A DNA stretch of 64,000 bases from assembly GCA_016708265.1 (NCBI GenBank), contig JADJGA010000006.1, positions 62,001 to 126,000 of the forward strand, written 5' to 3'. The translations under genes were made by a program, and so were the position numbers. Source of the DNA: Saprospiraceae bacterium (GTDB lineage: Bacteria > Bacteroidota > Bacteroidia > Chitinophagales > Saprospiraceae). The stretch's first letter is position 1. Each line of letters starts with the position of its first letter. Below the pieces are notes generated by a model, which saw only the letters and a list, made by a program, of their open reading frames with translations, ran no database searches and was not told the origin of the DNA. Below are positions 54,336 through 62,277 of the stretch, piece by piece.

Positions 54336-55691
54336 TTACCCAATCAGCTTCTCAGTAAATCTTATTACAAAATTGGTGAGCATTATCTCTTCCTGTTCAC
54401 CGGACTCCATATCCTTGAGTATCAGTATATTATTTTCAAGCTCATTGCTCCCGATGATGGCTGCATAGGGCACACGGATTGCATTTGCATATTTCATCTG
54501 CTTTTTCATATTGCCTGGTGCAGGATAGATATCTGACCTGATGTTGTTGTTCCGGAGCTTTGAAACCAGGCTGAATCCTGCATGATGCGATCTTTCATCG
54601 AGTGTTATAAACAATACATCAACGGGATCAAACAGTTTTTCCGGAAACAGACCTTTCTCCAGCATAACATCATAGATCCTTTCTGCTCCGAAACTAATGC
54701 CTACTCCTGACATTCCTTTCCTGTCAAAAACTTCAGTCAGTTCAGCATAACGACCCCCACCACCAAGGCTTCCCATATTGGCATCTGTCGCTTTGACTTC
54801 AAATATTGTACCGGTGTAATAATTCAAGCCACGAGCTAGTGTAGGATCAAATTTTACCTTATTTATGAATTTCTCTTTTGATAAAAATGAAAATACTTCT
54901 TCTATTTCCTTCAATCCGTAAGAATTAATATTTCTCTCTGAGAAGTAGTCCCTGAGTGATGAAATATCTTCAAGATCCAGATACTCCTTTAGGGATTTAA
55001 TGGCTTCGTTATTGATTTTTGCAGAAATTAGTTCATTTTCAACTCCCTGCCAGCCTATTTTATCCAGTTTGTCAATTATAACAGTTATTGCGACAAATTT
55101 TTCTTTTTCACCAATAGAGTCTATCATTTCCTCCAGAATCTTTCGGTTATTTACCCTTATTTCAACAGGAATTTTTATCTTTGAAAAGACCTGATCATAA
55201 ATACAAATCAATTCAGCCTCATACATAAGTGAATCAGAACCTATGGCATCGGCATCGCACTGATAAAATTCCTGATATCTGCCCTTCTGAGGCCTGTCAG
55301 CTCTCCATACAGGCTGAATCTGATATCTTTTAAACGGAAAACTGATCTCGTTTTCGTGCATCACAACAAACCTTGCAAATGGTACGGTAAGATCATATCT
55401 GAGGCCCCTTTTGGATATAGATGGAAGCAATTTTCTTGAGTCTTTGTCTTTCAATACCTGTTCGTCACTATCAGCGAGGAAATCTCCATTATTCAATATT
55501 TTGAACAATAATCTGTCTCCTTCTTCACCATATTTCCCTGTCAGGGTTGATAAAGATTCAAAACTTGGTGTTTCAATCGGAACATATGCAAAATTCTCAA
55601 ACACTGATTTGATCACTTTGAATAAATAGTTTCTTTTTATCACCTGTTCAGGTAAAAAATCCCGTGTTCCTTTTGGTATTGATGGTTTCAT
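54336..55691 (-). CDS. hisS: Histidine-tRNA ligase
   Basis: The 451-residue protein is a class II synthetase. PKGTRDFLPE opens it, RYQIQPVWRADRPQKGRYQEFYQCD is motif 2, LARGLNYYTGTIFEV is the HisA histidine-binding loop, and a GGGGRYAEL segment follows, with GISFGAERIYDVM as motif 3. The C-terminal anticodon-binding domain closes the protein. It charges tRNA-His in the cytoplasm. Length and motifs are normal. The 224-base gap upstream to pheS contains no gene. Confidence 0.97.
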   Translation of the reverse strand: MKPSIPKGTRDFLPEQVIKRNYLFKVIKSVFENFAYVPIETPSFESLSTLTGKYGEEGDRLLFKILNNGDFLADSDEQVLKDKDSRKLLPSISKRGLRYDLTVPFARFVVMHENEISFPFKRYQIQPVWRADRPQKGRYQEFYQCDADAIGSDSLMYEAELICIYDQVFSKIKIPVEIRVNNRKILEEMIDSIGEKEKFVAITVIIDKLDKIGWQGVENELISAKINNEAIKSLKEYLDLEDISSLRDYFSERNINSYGLKEIEEVFSFLSKEKFINKVKFDPTLARGLNYYTGTIFEVKATDANMGSLGGGGRYAELTEVFDRKGMSGVGISFGAERIYDVMLEKGLFPEKLFDPVDVLFITLDERSHHAGFSLVSKLRNNNIRSDIYPAPGNMKKQMKYANAIRVPYAAIIGSNELENNILILKDMESGEQEEIMLTNFVIRFTEKLIG

Positions 55692-55915
55692 AAAGCATTT
55701 TACATTAAAAAAATTGATTATGATAGTATTATTTTAAAATTTGTCATGCTGCAATAACTTTGATATTTTGCTTTCCAAATAGTTATAAAATTAATAACAC
55801 CTTACAATAAAGTTTGGGGTTAATTTAATAATACACTAAGTTACCACTCAGATTATCTTTTTTTGAAAATAAAAGTAAAAAGAATCAGTAATTTGTTTTG
55901 ATTCTAAAATCAGGC

Positions 55916-56953
55916 TTAAAAAACTGGTTTGAATTGCTCCAGGAATCGGATATCATTTTCAAAGAATGACCTGATATCGTCGATCCTGTATTTGAGCATG
56001 CATTGCCTTTCAATTCCCATACCAAAAGCAAAACCTGAATACTTTTCAGGATCAATATCACAGTTTTTAAGCACATTGGGGTCAACCATTCCACAACCGA
56101 GTATTTCCAGCCATCCTGTACCTTTGGTTATCCTGTAATCGATTTCATCTTTCAGACCCCAGTATACATCCATTTCAGCACTTGGTTCTGTAAAGGGAAA
56201 ATAACTTGGTCTAAGCCTTATTTTTGTATCCTTACCATACATTTCCTGTGCGAAGTAAAGAAGAGTTTGCTTAAGGTCTGCAAACGAAACACCTTCATCT
56301 ATGTATAAGCCTTCTACCTGATGGAACTGTGCATGAGATCTTGAAGAAATTGTTTCATTTCTGTAAACTCTACCCGGTGCTATTATTCTTATAGGCGGTT
56401 TAACAGAAGTCATCACCCTGGATTGAACCGAAGATGTGTGAGTCCTCAACAGCCTGTCAACTGAATCTTTAAGATAAAAAGTGTCCTGCATATCTCTCGC
56501 AGGATGATCTTCGGGAGTATTCATGGAGGTGAAGTTGTGCCAGTCATCTTCAATTTCCCTGTCTTCGGCAACTGCAAATCCAAGTTTTGTAAAAATCTCG
56601 ATTATTCTGTTACTGACGATTGAAATCGGATGTCTTGCCCCGAGTTTAACCTTATCAGCAGGTCTTGAAAGGTCAATTTCATCTGATTTTGACTTGGAAG
56701 ATGAACTTGCAAATTTAGATTTCTCTTCCTCAAATCTGCGTTCGGCTTCATTTTTTATCTCGTTGAGAAATTGTCCGAACTCCTTTTTTTTATCATCGGG
56801 GATATTTTTTATTTCTCCAAACAGGCTTTTTATAGAGCTTTTAGCCCCTACAAATTCAATACGGAATGATTCAAGAGCTTGTTCATTGTCAATCACATAA
56901 CTTTTGATTTCTTCCAGAAGTTTTCTTGCCTTTTCAAATCCTGTATCAGACAT
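55916..56953 (-). CDS. pheS: Phenylalanine-tRNA ligase alpha subunit
   Basis: The 345-residue protein has the N-terminal coiled coil, then HPISIVSNRIIEIFTKLGF, the motif 2 region with TSVQSRVM and RVYRNE, the FHQVEGLYID segment, and motif 3 FAFGMGIERQCMLKY. It forms the PheS2-PheT2 enzyme with a PheT subunit that is not in this window. It starts 5 bases after hemD ends, so it is co-transcribed with hemD and probably with the DUF4271 gene. Confidence 0.97.
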   Translation of the reverse strand: MSDTGFEKARKLLEEIKSYVIDNEQALESFRIEFVGAKSSIKSLFGEIKNIPDDKKKEFGQFLNEIKNEAERRFEEEKSKFASSSSKSKSDEIDLSRPADKVKLGARHPISIVSNRIIEIFTKLGFAVAEDREIEDDWHNFTSMNTPEDHPARDMQDTFYLKDSVDRLLRTHTSSVQSRVMTSVKPPIRIIAPGRVYRNETISSRSHAQFHQVEGLYIDEGVSFADLKQTLLYFAQEMYGKDTKIRLRPSYFPFTEPSAEMDVYWGLKDEIDYRITKGTGWLEILGCGMVDPNVLKNCDIDPEKYSGFAFGMGIERQCMLKYRIDDIRSFFENDIRFLEQFKPVF

Positions 56954-56958
56954 TTTGT

Positions 56959-57744
56959 TTATTTTTTATTTGAAATCTCCAGGTAATTCTCTATCGCAGT
57001 GACAATCGAAGTTGTATCTGGGTTTGGAGCCACCACATCAATTATCAGTTTATTTGCCTCTGCCTCAAGTTTTGTTGGTTCTCCAAAAACTGCTATTCTG
57101 GTGTTGTTTTGTTTAAATCCGGGGAAATTCTCGAATAATGAGACTATTCCAAGAGGATTGAAAAATACAAGCATATCATAAAAAATGTTTTCGAGATCCG
57201 AAAGATCAGACGATACTGTCTTGAACATCATTAACTCAGTACATTCAATTTCATTCTTATTCAAAAAATCAACTATGTTCTTGCTGCCAAGATTTGATGT
57301 CGGCAATAAAAATTTCTCAGTATCCTTGAATTTCATGAACATTGGCAAAATGTCATCGAGTTGTTTCTCTCCATAAAATATTTTCCTCTTTCTGTAAACT
57401 ATATATTTCTGGAGATAATTTGCAATTGTAGAGGAAGAACAAAAATACTTTGTACTGTTTGGCATGTTGATCTTTAGTTCCTCGCATTTTTTGAAATAAA
57501 AATCGACTGCATTTTTACTGGAAAAAACTATCGCTGAAAACTCTTCAAGATTAACTTTATACTTCCGAAATTCCTTATTTTCAAGACTAACAACTTCAAT
57601 GAAAGACCTCCAGTCGGTTTTGATGTTCCATTTTTTGGCTAGTTCATAAAATGGTGACCTGATAGATTGTGGGTCAGGTTGTGAAATAAGTATTGAATTA
57701 ACTGGTCTGTATCTGTTTTTGGCTGCTTTTTTTTCTGTAGCCAT
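56959..57744 (-). CDS. hemD: Uroporphyrinogen-III synthase
   Basis: The 261-residue protein fits the HemD two-domain fold: an opening SILISQPDPQSIRSPF strand-helix, an AIVFSSKNAVDFYF segment, a YFCSSSTIANYLQKY part and a late DMLVFFNPLGIVSLFENF. HemD has few invariant residues, and the call rests on this overall pattern and on the DUF4271-hemD gene order known in Bacteroidota. It closes and inverts ring D to make uroporphyrinogen III in heme synthesis. It lies 37 bases after the DUF4271 gene and 5 before pheS. Confidence 0.85.
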   Translation of the reverse strand: MATEKKAAKNRYRPVNSILISQPDPQSIRSPFYELAKKWNIKTDWRSFIEVVSLENKEFRKYKVNLEEFSAIVFSSKNAVDFYFKKCEELKINMPNSTKYFCSSSTIANYLQKYIVYRKRKIFYGEKQLDDILPMFMKFKDTEKFLLPTSNLGSKNIVDFLNKNEIECTELMMFKTVSSDLSDLENIFYDMLVFFNPLGIVSLFENFPGFKQNNTRIAVFGEPTKLEAEANKLIIDVVAPNPDTTSIVTAIENYLEISNKK

Positions 57745-57781
57745 ATAATACCATTTTTTTAAATATAATTAATTCACCTGC

Positions 57782-58744
57782 TTAAAAATTTAATACCAAT
57801 TTATATATAATAAGCAGGGGTAAAATTTCGAAAGCGCAAAGGTAAATAAAAAAATGAAAAATACTAATAACAAAATAATTATATGTGCTTAGTAAGCCTC
57901 TTAAAAGCCTGAAAACATAAAAAATAGCGATTAAAACCAAACCAGTACTGATAAAAACCGATGCGAGCACGGGTGTACTGAAAGCTGCAAATGCATTTAC
58001 AGGTATCAGTGCTATCCCAAGTATTATATTGAAGATCATAATTGAAAAATTATAGATCCTGATACCTTTTAATGAAGGGAAAACTCTTTCAAAAAGTACA
58101 ATAGCTAAGTGTTTTATAACATAAATGAAAACAACAGTTAGCAATAGATAAATAAATAACAAAAATCCATTGTAATTAAATTTATTACCGATCAGCAGGT
58201 AAAAAAATATTGCAATATTCATCGCAAAACTCACATATAATAATGAATACAAAAGCACATCCTTGTTCCCGAAATTCCTGTGGAGCAAATTCATAAGATT
58301 ATTGAACCACGAAGATTCAATTATTTTAATCACAACTTCCCTGTTCATACCGGTAAGGATAGCTACAATGATTAAGATGAACATAAAAACCCAAAGGAGG
58401 AAATTTGATGAATTGCCGGAAAAAGCCTTTTTCAAAGATTTTGTGTCTACAGGTATTCTGTATGATACAGACTCACTTTGTCCTGAATGATATTCACTTA
58501 AACTGTCTATTTTATTCCTGTCTATATCAAATGGGTTTGAAGTGTTCAAAGCAAAACTGTCATTGTAAGAAGTGATTTGACTGATTGTTGTATCTTTGGC
58601 AACCAGTGAATCATTATTCTTTTTTAATACCTTGCTGTTTAATCTGGATTTAATATCAAAGGGATTAGTATTTTGGGCAATACATATTTGACCAGCCATT
58701 AAGTAGCTGATAATGAATAAAATTAATCCTGATTTTATTTTCAT
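57782..58744 (-). CDS. DUF4271-family membrane protein
   Basis: The 320-residue protein has an N-terminal signal-like segment (about 1-23). A polar region follows, holding two copies of a short NPFDI motif (NTNPFDIKSRLN and NTSNPFDIDRNK). Six or seven membrane spans then run to the end. It matches the DUF4271 family, which lies next to hemD in many Bacteroidota. Function unknown. A -7 word TAATTTTG (58749-58756, minus strand) ends four bases before its ATG, so its mRNA may be leaderless. Confidence 0.78.
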   Translation of the reverse strand: MKIKSGLILFIISYLMAGQICIAQNTNPFDIKSRLNSKVLKKNNDSLVAKDTTISQITSYNDSFALNTSNPFDIDRNKIDSLSEYHSGQSESVSYRIPVDTKSLKKAFSGNSSNFLLWVFMFILIIVAILTGMNREVVIKIIESSWFNNLMNLLHRNFGNKDVLLYSLLYVSFAMNIAIFFYLLIGNKFNYNGFLLFIYLLLTVVFIYVIKHLAIVLFERVFPSLKGIRIYNFSIMIFNIILGIALIPVNAFAAFSTPVLASVFISTGLVLIAIFYVFRLLRGLLSTYNYFVISIFHFFIYLCAFEILPLLIIYKLVLNF

Positions 58745-58748
58745 GGCA

Positions 58749-58756
58749 CAAAATTA
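58749..58756 (-). promoter_or_regulatory. -7 element abutting the DUF4271 start codon
   Basis: TAATTTTG on the minus strand ends four bases before the ATG (58742-58744). Transcription would begin at or within a base or two of the A of the start codon. Confidence 0.4.
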
Positions 58757-58844
58757 GCATTAATATTTCAATCTTAAATATTTTACTTGATCGTTTTTGT
58801 GTTTTTACACCATATGAGATATAAAAATATGTTATTTTCGCTAA

Positions 58845-58852
58845 TAAATTTG
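58845..58852 (+). promoter_or_regulatory. -7 element abutting the nadE start codon
   Basis: TAAATTTG ends five bases before the ATG at 58858, predicting a transcript with almost no leader. The -33 region is A/T rich without a clear TTG. Confidence 0.4.
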
Positions 58853-58857
58853 ATAAA

Positions 58858-60495
58858 ATGAAAATTGCAATCGCACAGCTAAACTATATAATCGGAGATT
58901 TCGAGGGAAATACAAAAAAAATAATCAGTGCCATTCATGAAGCTGAATTTATGAAAGCGGATGTCATTGCATTTGCCGAATTGTCTGTAACCGGCTATCC
59001 TCCAAGGGATTTCCTCGAATTCAGCGATTTTATAAAAAGAGGAGAAGATAGCATTGAAAAGATTAAGGAACACACACAAAATATAGCTGTGGTCATAGGC
59101 AGCCCAAGTCGTAACCCTGAAATTGAGGGCAAGGACCTTTACAATAGTGTTTATTTTATCTATAAAGGCAGGGAAGTACTCAGACAACACAAGGCACTAT
59201 TGCCTACTTATGATATATTTGATGAATACAGGTATTTTGAACCTGCCAAAGAATTCGGAATAGTTGAATTCAAAGGAAAAAAAATTGCAATAAATGTATG
59301 TGAAGACCTTTGGAATCTTGGCAATGAAAATCCTCTGTATACAATAAACCCAATGGATGAAGTACTTCCATATAGTCCTGATTTTATTATCAATATATCT
59401 GCTTCTCCATTTCATTACAACCAGGCAAAATCAAGAAAAGCTGTTCTAAAGGCAAATGTGGAAAGATATAAAATACCTTTATTCTATGTAAATCATATCG
59501 GGGCACAGACTGAACTTATTTTTGATGGTGGGTCAATGGTATGGTCTCCGAATGGAAAGATATATGAGGAAATGCCATATTTCAGGGAAGAAATAAAAGT
59601 TTTTGATCTGGATGAAGTGGAGAAGGGAGAAAAGACTGCAGAACAGAAACCTGATAAAATGACTCTCATTCATCAGGCTCTTAACCTCGGTATTAAAGAC
59701 TATTTCGGCAAACTAGGTCTCACAAAAGCTGTAATTGGTTTGTCCGGTGGACTTGATTCAGCCCTAACTACAGTTCTTGCCGCTGAAGCACTGGGAGCGG
59801 AAAATGTAATTGCTGTATTGATGCCTTCACAGTTCTCATCAGATCATTCTGTGACCGATTCAATTGAGTTGGCAGGCAATCTTGGTATCAGTTATGAGAT
59901 CATTAAAATAGAGGAAATCTATAATATCATTGAAGAAAAATTAAAGCCGATTTTTGGTGATCTGCCCTTCAATGTCACTGAAGAAAATATTCAGGCCAGG
60001 ATCAGGGGTCTGCTTGTGATGGCAGTTTCAAATAAATTCGGCAATATATTGTTGAATACCACCAACAAATCAGAAATGGCAGTAGGATATGGCACATTAT
60101 ATGGTGACCTTGCCGGAGGGCTTTCTGTTATTGGAGATCTGTATAAAACCGAAGTGTTTGAGCTTGCCCGTTATATAAACAGGGAAAGGGAAATAATTCC
60201 GCAAAATATAATCGATAAAAAGCCTTCAGCAGAACTTCGTCCCAATCAGTTCGATACCGATAGTCTTCCTCCCTATGAAGTGCTTGATGAAATATTGTAT
60301 CAGTACATCGAAAAAAGGCAGGGACCTAAGGATTTGATAAACAAAGGATTTGATCCTGCCCTGGTGGCAAGAATACTAAAAATGGTAAATGTCAATGAAT
60401 TCAAACGTCACCAGACCGCACCGATTCTTAGAGTGAGCGAAAAAGCATTCGGAGTGGGAAGGAGAATGCCGATTGTGGGTAGGTATCTGGCATGA
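58858..60495 (+). CDS. nadE: Glutamine-dependent NAD+ synthetase
   Basis: The 545-residue enzyme joins a nitrilase-type glutaminase domain (catalytic triad Glu41, Lys112, Cys148 in VCEDLWN) to an NAD synthetase domain with P-loop S296-GGLDS301. It makes NAD from deamido-NAD with ATP, taking ammonia from glutamine through the internal channel. The C-terminal KMVNVNEFKRHQTAPILRVS is also typical. It is divergent from the DUF4271-hemD-pheS operon and its stop abuts that of mnmH. Confidence 0.96.
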   Translation: MKIAIAQLNYIIGDFEGNTKKIISAIHEAEFMKADVIAFAELSVTGYPPRDFLEFSDFIKRGEDSIEKIKEHTQNIAVVIGSPSRNPEIEGKDLYNSVYFIYKGREVLRQHKALLPTYDIFDEYRYFEPAKEFGIVEFKGKKIAINVCEDLWNLGNENPLYTINPMDEVLPYSPDFIINISASPFHYNQAKSRKAVLKANVERYKIPLFYVNHIGAQTELIFDGGSMVWSPNGKIYEEMPYFREEIKVFDLDEVEKGEKTAEQKPDKMTLIHQALNLGIKDYFGKLGLTKAVIGLSGGLDSALTTVLAAEALGAENVIAVLMPSQFSSDHSVTDSIELAGNLGISYEIIKIEEIYNIIEEKLKPIFGDLPFNVTEENIQARIRGLLVMAVSNKFGNILLNTTNKSEMAVGYGTLYGDLAGGLSVIGDLYKTEVFELARYINREREIIPQNIIDKKPSAELRPNQFDTDSLPPYEVLDEILYQYIEKRQGPKDLINKGFDPALVARILKMVNVNEFKRHQTAPILRVSEKAFGVGRRMPIVGRYLA

Positions 60496-61536
60496 TCATT
60501 TTGACATTTTTAGGTAATTCTCCATCACCACCTTCGCATTTTCCTCAGCATCACCTGAATCAACGCTGATCCTATGGACTTTTGACTGATCTCTTTTGCT
60601 TAGTCCATGCAGGTATGCTTTGTCATAGTAGCTGAGGGTGATATCTGCAACAGACTCAAAATCATCTCTATCCAGGGCTTCGATTGCTGCTTTATGATTT
60701 TGCCCTCCGAGCCTGACCAGGATCTTGTCAATTGCTATTTTCAGCAATGACTTGTCATATCCGGCATAATCCTGTACCAGCCTTTTAATCCTTATTTCCT
60801 TTGGCACATCGATGAACAGAACAGGTGAATTCCTCATCCTGGAATACAGGTTATCCGGCAGATATACCTTTCCTATAGTCCTGCTTTCATCTTCGACCCA
60901 GACAGGCTGTTCAGTATCAAAGCCAATCCATTCATCACCAAGATCATTTTCGAATTGTTCTGTTGACGGTTGCGAAGATTCTCCGATAAATCCAAATGCA
61001 GAGCCTTTGTGGTGTGCGAATTTCTCAAGATCGGAAGTCTGAAATCGTTGATTTATATATTTTAAAATTTCGGTTTTCCCGCTTCCGGTATAACCACCCA
61101 GGACGATGATCTTATTTGCATCGTCAAATAATGAAAGTACGTGATTCCTGTATGCCTTATATCCTTTTTCGAGCGTGTCTGCTTCAAAACCGGCGGTGTT
61201 GAAAAGCCATGCCATACTTGCACTTCTCATACCGCCTCTCCAGCAGTGCACGATGATTTTTCCATTACTTCTGCCCTTCATGATCGTCTGCAATTGCCTT
61301 ACATAATCTGCCATTTTTGGCCCGGTAAGTTCAAGTGCTCTTAAAAATGCAGTTTCTTTACCCCTGTTTTTATACAAAGTCCCAACTTCCACCCTTTCTT
61401 CATTACTTAGCAAGGGAATATTAAGAGCTCCGGGTATATGACCGTTCTGAAATTCTGCAGGAGTTCTTACATCTATTACCGGATAATATTTCCTTGCTTC
61501 GAAAAATTCAGAAATTGACAGGATCATTTTGAACAA
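60496..61536 (-). CDS. mnmH: tRNA 2-selenouridine synthase
   Basis: The 346-residue protein has an N-terminal rhodanese domain with active-site Cys98 in VHCWRGGMRS, followed by a P-loop domain with GYTGSGKT (148-155). This is the MnmH/SelU plan. It replaces sulfur of the wobble 2-thiouridine by selenium, using selenophosphate from SelD, through a geranylated intermediate. No selD is seen nearby. Either of two Met codons (61536 or 61527) could start it; a TAACTTTG word at 61547-61554 on the minus strand fits the second better. Confidence 0.93.
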   Translation of the reverse strand: MFKMILSISEFFEARKYYPVIDVRTPAEFQNGHIPGALNIPLLSNEERVEVGTLYKNRGKETAFLRALELTGPKMADYVRQLQTIMKGRSNGKIIVHCWRGGMRSASMAWLFNTAGFEADTLEKGYKAYRNHVLSLFDDANKIIVLGGYTGSGKTEILKYINQRFQTSDLEKFAHHKGSAFGFIGESSQPSTEQFENDLGDEWIGFDTEQPVWVEDESRTIGKVYLPDNLYSRMRNSPVLFIDVPKEIRIKRLVQDYAGYDKSLLKIAIDKILVRLGGQNHKAAIEALDRDDFESVADITLSYYDKAYLHGLSKRDQSKVHRISVDSGDAEENAKVVMENYLKMSK

Positions 61537-61632
61537 ATTATTTCTGCAAAGTTAACTTTTATGGTTAATTATTCTGATATTTGGTAATATTGTTGTCTGC
61601 TTAATTTATAACGGTAAACACAAGAGACCGTA

Positions 61633-61660
61633 TTTTACATTTTACATTTTACATTTTACA
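61633..61660. repeat. Four tandem TTTTACA heptamers
   Basis: Four perfect copies of TTTTACA (61633-61660), followed by a partial fifth, in the gap between mnmH and the Smr gene. It lies about 25 bases upstream of the -7 word for the Smr gene, so copy number could alter spacing or promoter strength. Confidence 0.75.
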
Positions 61661-61682
61661 TTTTTCATTTAGTATTTTATGC

Positions 61683-61690
61683 TATTTTTG
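61683..61690 (+). promoter_or_regulatory. Candidate -7 element for the Smr gene
   Basis: TATTTTTG, followed by CAG, fits TAnnTTTG and lies 23 bases before the ATG at 61713. Confidence 0.4.
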
Positions 61691-61712
61691 CAGTTAATTC
61701 TATATTTTGAAA

Positions 61713-62210
61713 ATGAAAGATCTTTGGATTGGTGACTGGGTAAAAATAATATCCTCTGGAAAAACAGGTAAATATGAAGGTTTAGCAGGAGGAAAGGCTA
61801 AAGTTAAAGTTGCAGACAAACATGTTGTTACTTCTTTGTATAATCTCGAATTGATACCGGAAGAACTGATACCCATCGAAAAAAATGAAACTCCTGTCAA
61901 AAATAAGTTCCCGGAAAAGTCAAAAAAGCGTTTGTTCCAAAATACACTGGATTTGCATATTGAAAAATTGAATCCGGCAATGGCAAAAGAAATTCCCGAA
62001 ATGATCCTGGCTTTTCAGCTAAAAAATGCTAAAAATTTGATAGAGGAAGCGATAAAAAGAAAACAACATTCAATAATTTTAATTCATGGTAAAGGATTGG
62101 GATCACTGAAAATGGAGATAGAGCATCTGCTGAAAAATTATAAAGAACTGAATTATTTTATTCCTTCAAATGATGGAGGAGCTACAAATGTTTTTTTTAA
62201 ATATTATTGA
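61713..62210 (+). CDS. Stand-alone Smr-domain protein with MutS2-like KOW segment
   Basis: About 165 residues from the ATG at 61713; a TTG two codons upstream is less likely. Residues 7-50 (GDWVKIISSGKTGKYEGLAGG, then KVKVADKHVVTSLYNLEL) resemble the KOW-like segment of MutS2. Residues from about 75 form an Smr domain with LDLHIEKL (the D-x-H motif) and the IHGKGLGSLK loop (H-G-x-G). Smr domains are nicking or RNA-cleaving endonucleases. It looks like a MutS2 C-terminus without the ATPase core. No signal peptide. The TMTC-like gene follows at 67 bases. Confidence 0.85.
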   Translation: MKDLWIGDWVKIISSGKTGKYEGLAGGKAKVKVADKHVVTSLYNLELIPEELIPIEKNETPVKNKFPEKSKKRLFQNTLDLHIEKLNPAMAKEIPEMILAFQLKNAKNLIEEAIKRKQHSIILIHGKGLGSLKMEIEHLLKNYKELNYFIPSNDGGATNVFFKYY

Positions 62211-62242
62211 TGTTAAATTGGTTTGAAAATTTTTATTATTAT

Positions 62243-62250
62243 TAATTTTG
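62243..62250 (+). promoter_or_regulatory. Candidate -7 element for the TMTC-like gene
   Basis: TAATTTTG at 62243-62250, with TTG at 62218-62220 (22-base spacer) and TTTG at 62222-62225 (17-base spacer) as possible -33 words. The leader would be about 23 bases to the ATG at 62278. Confidence 0.4.
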
Positions 62251-62277
62251 ACCTGAATAGCATTTTTTTATTTCAAC

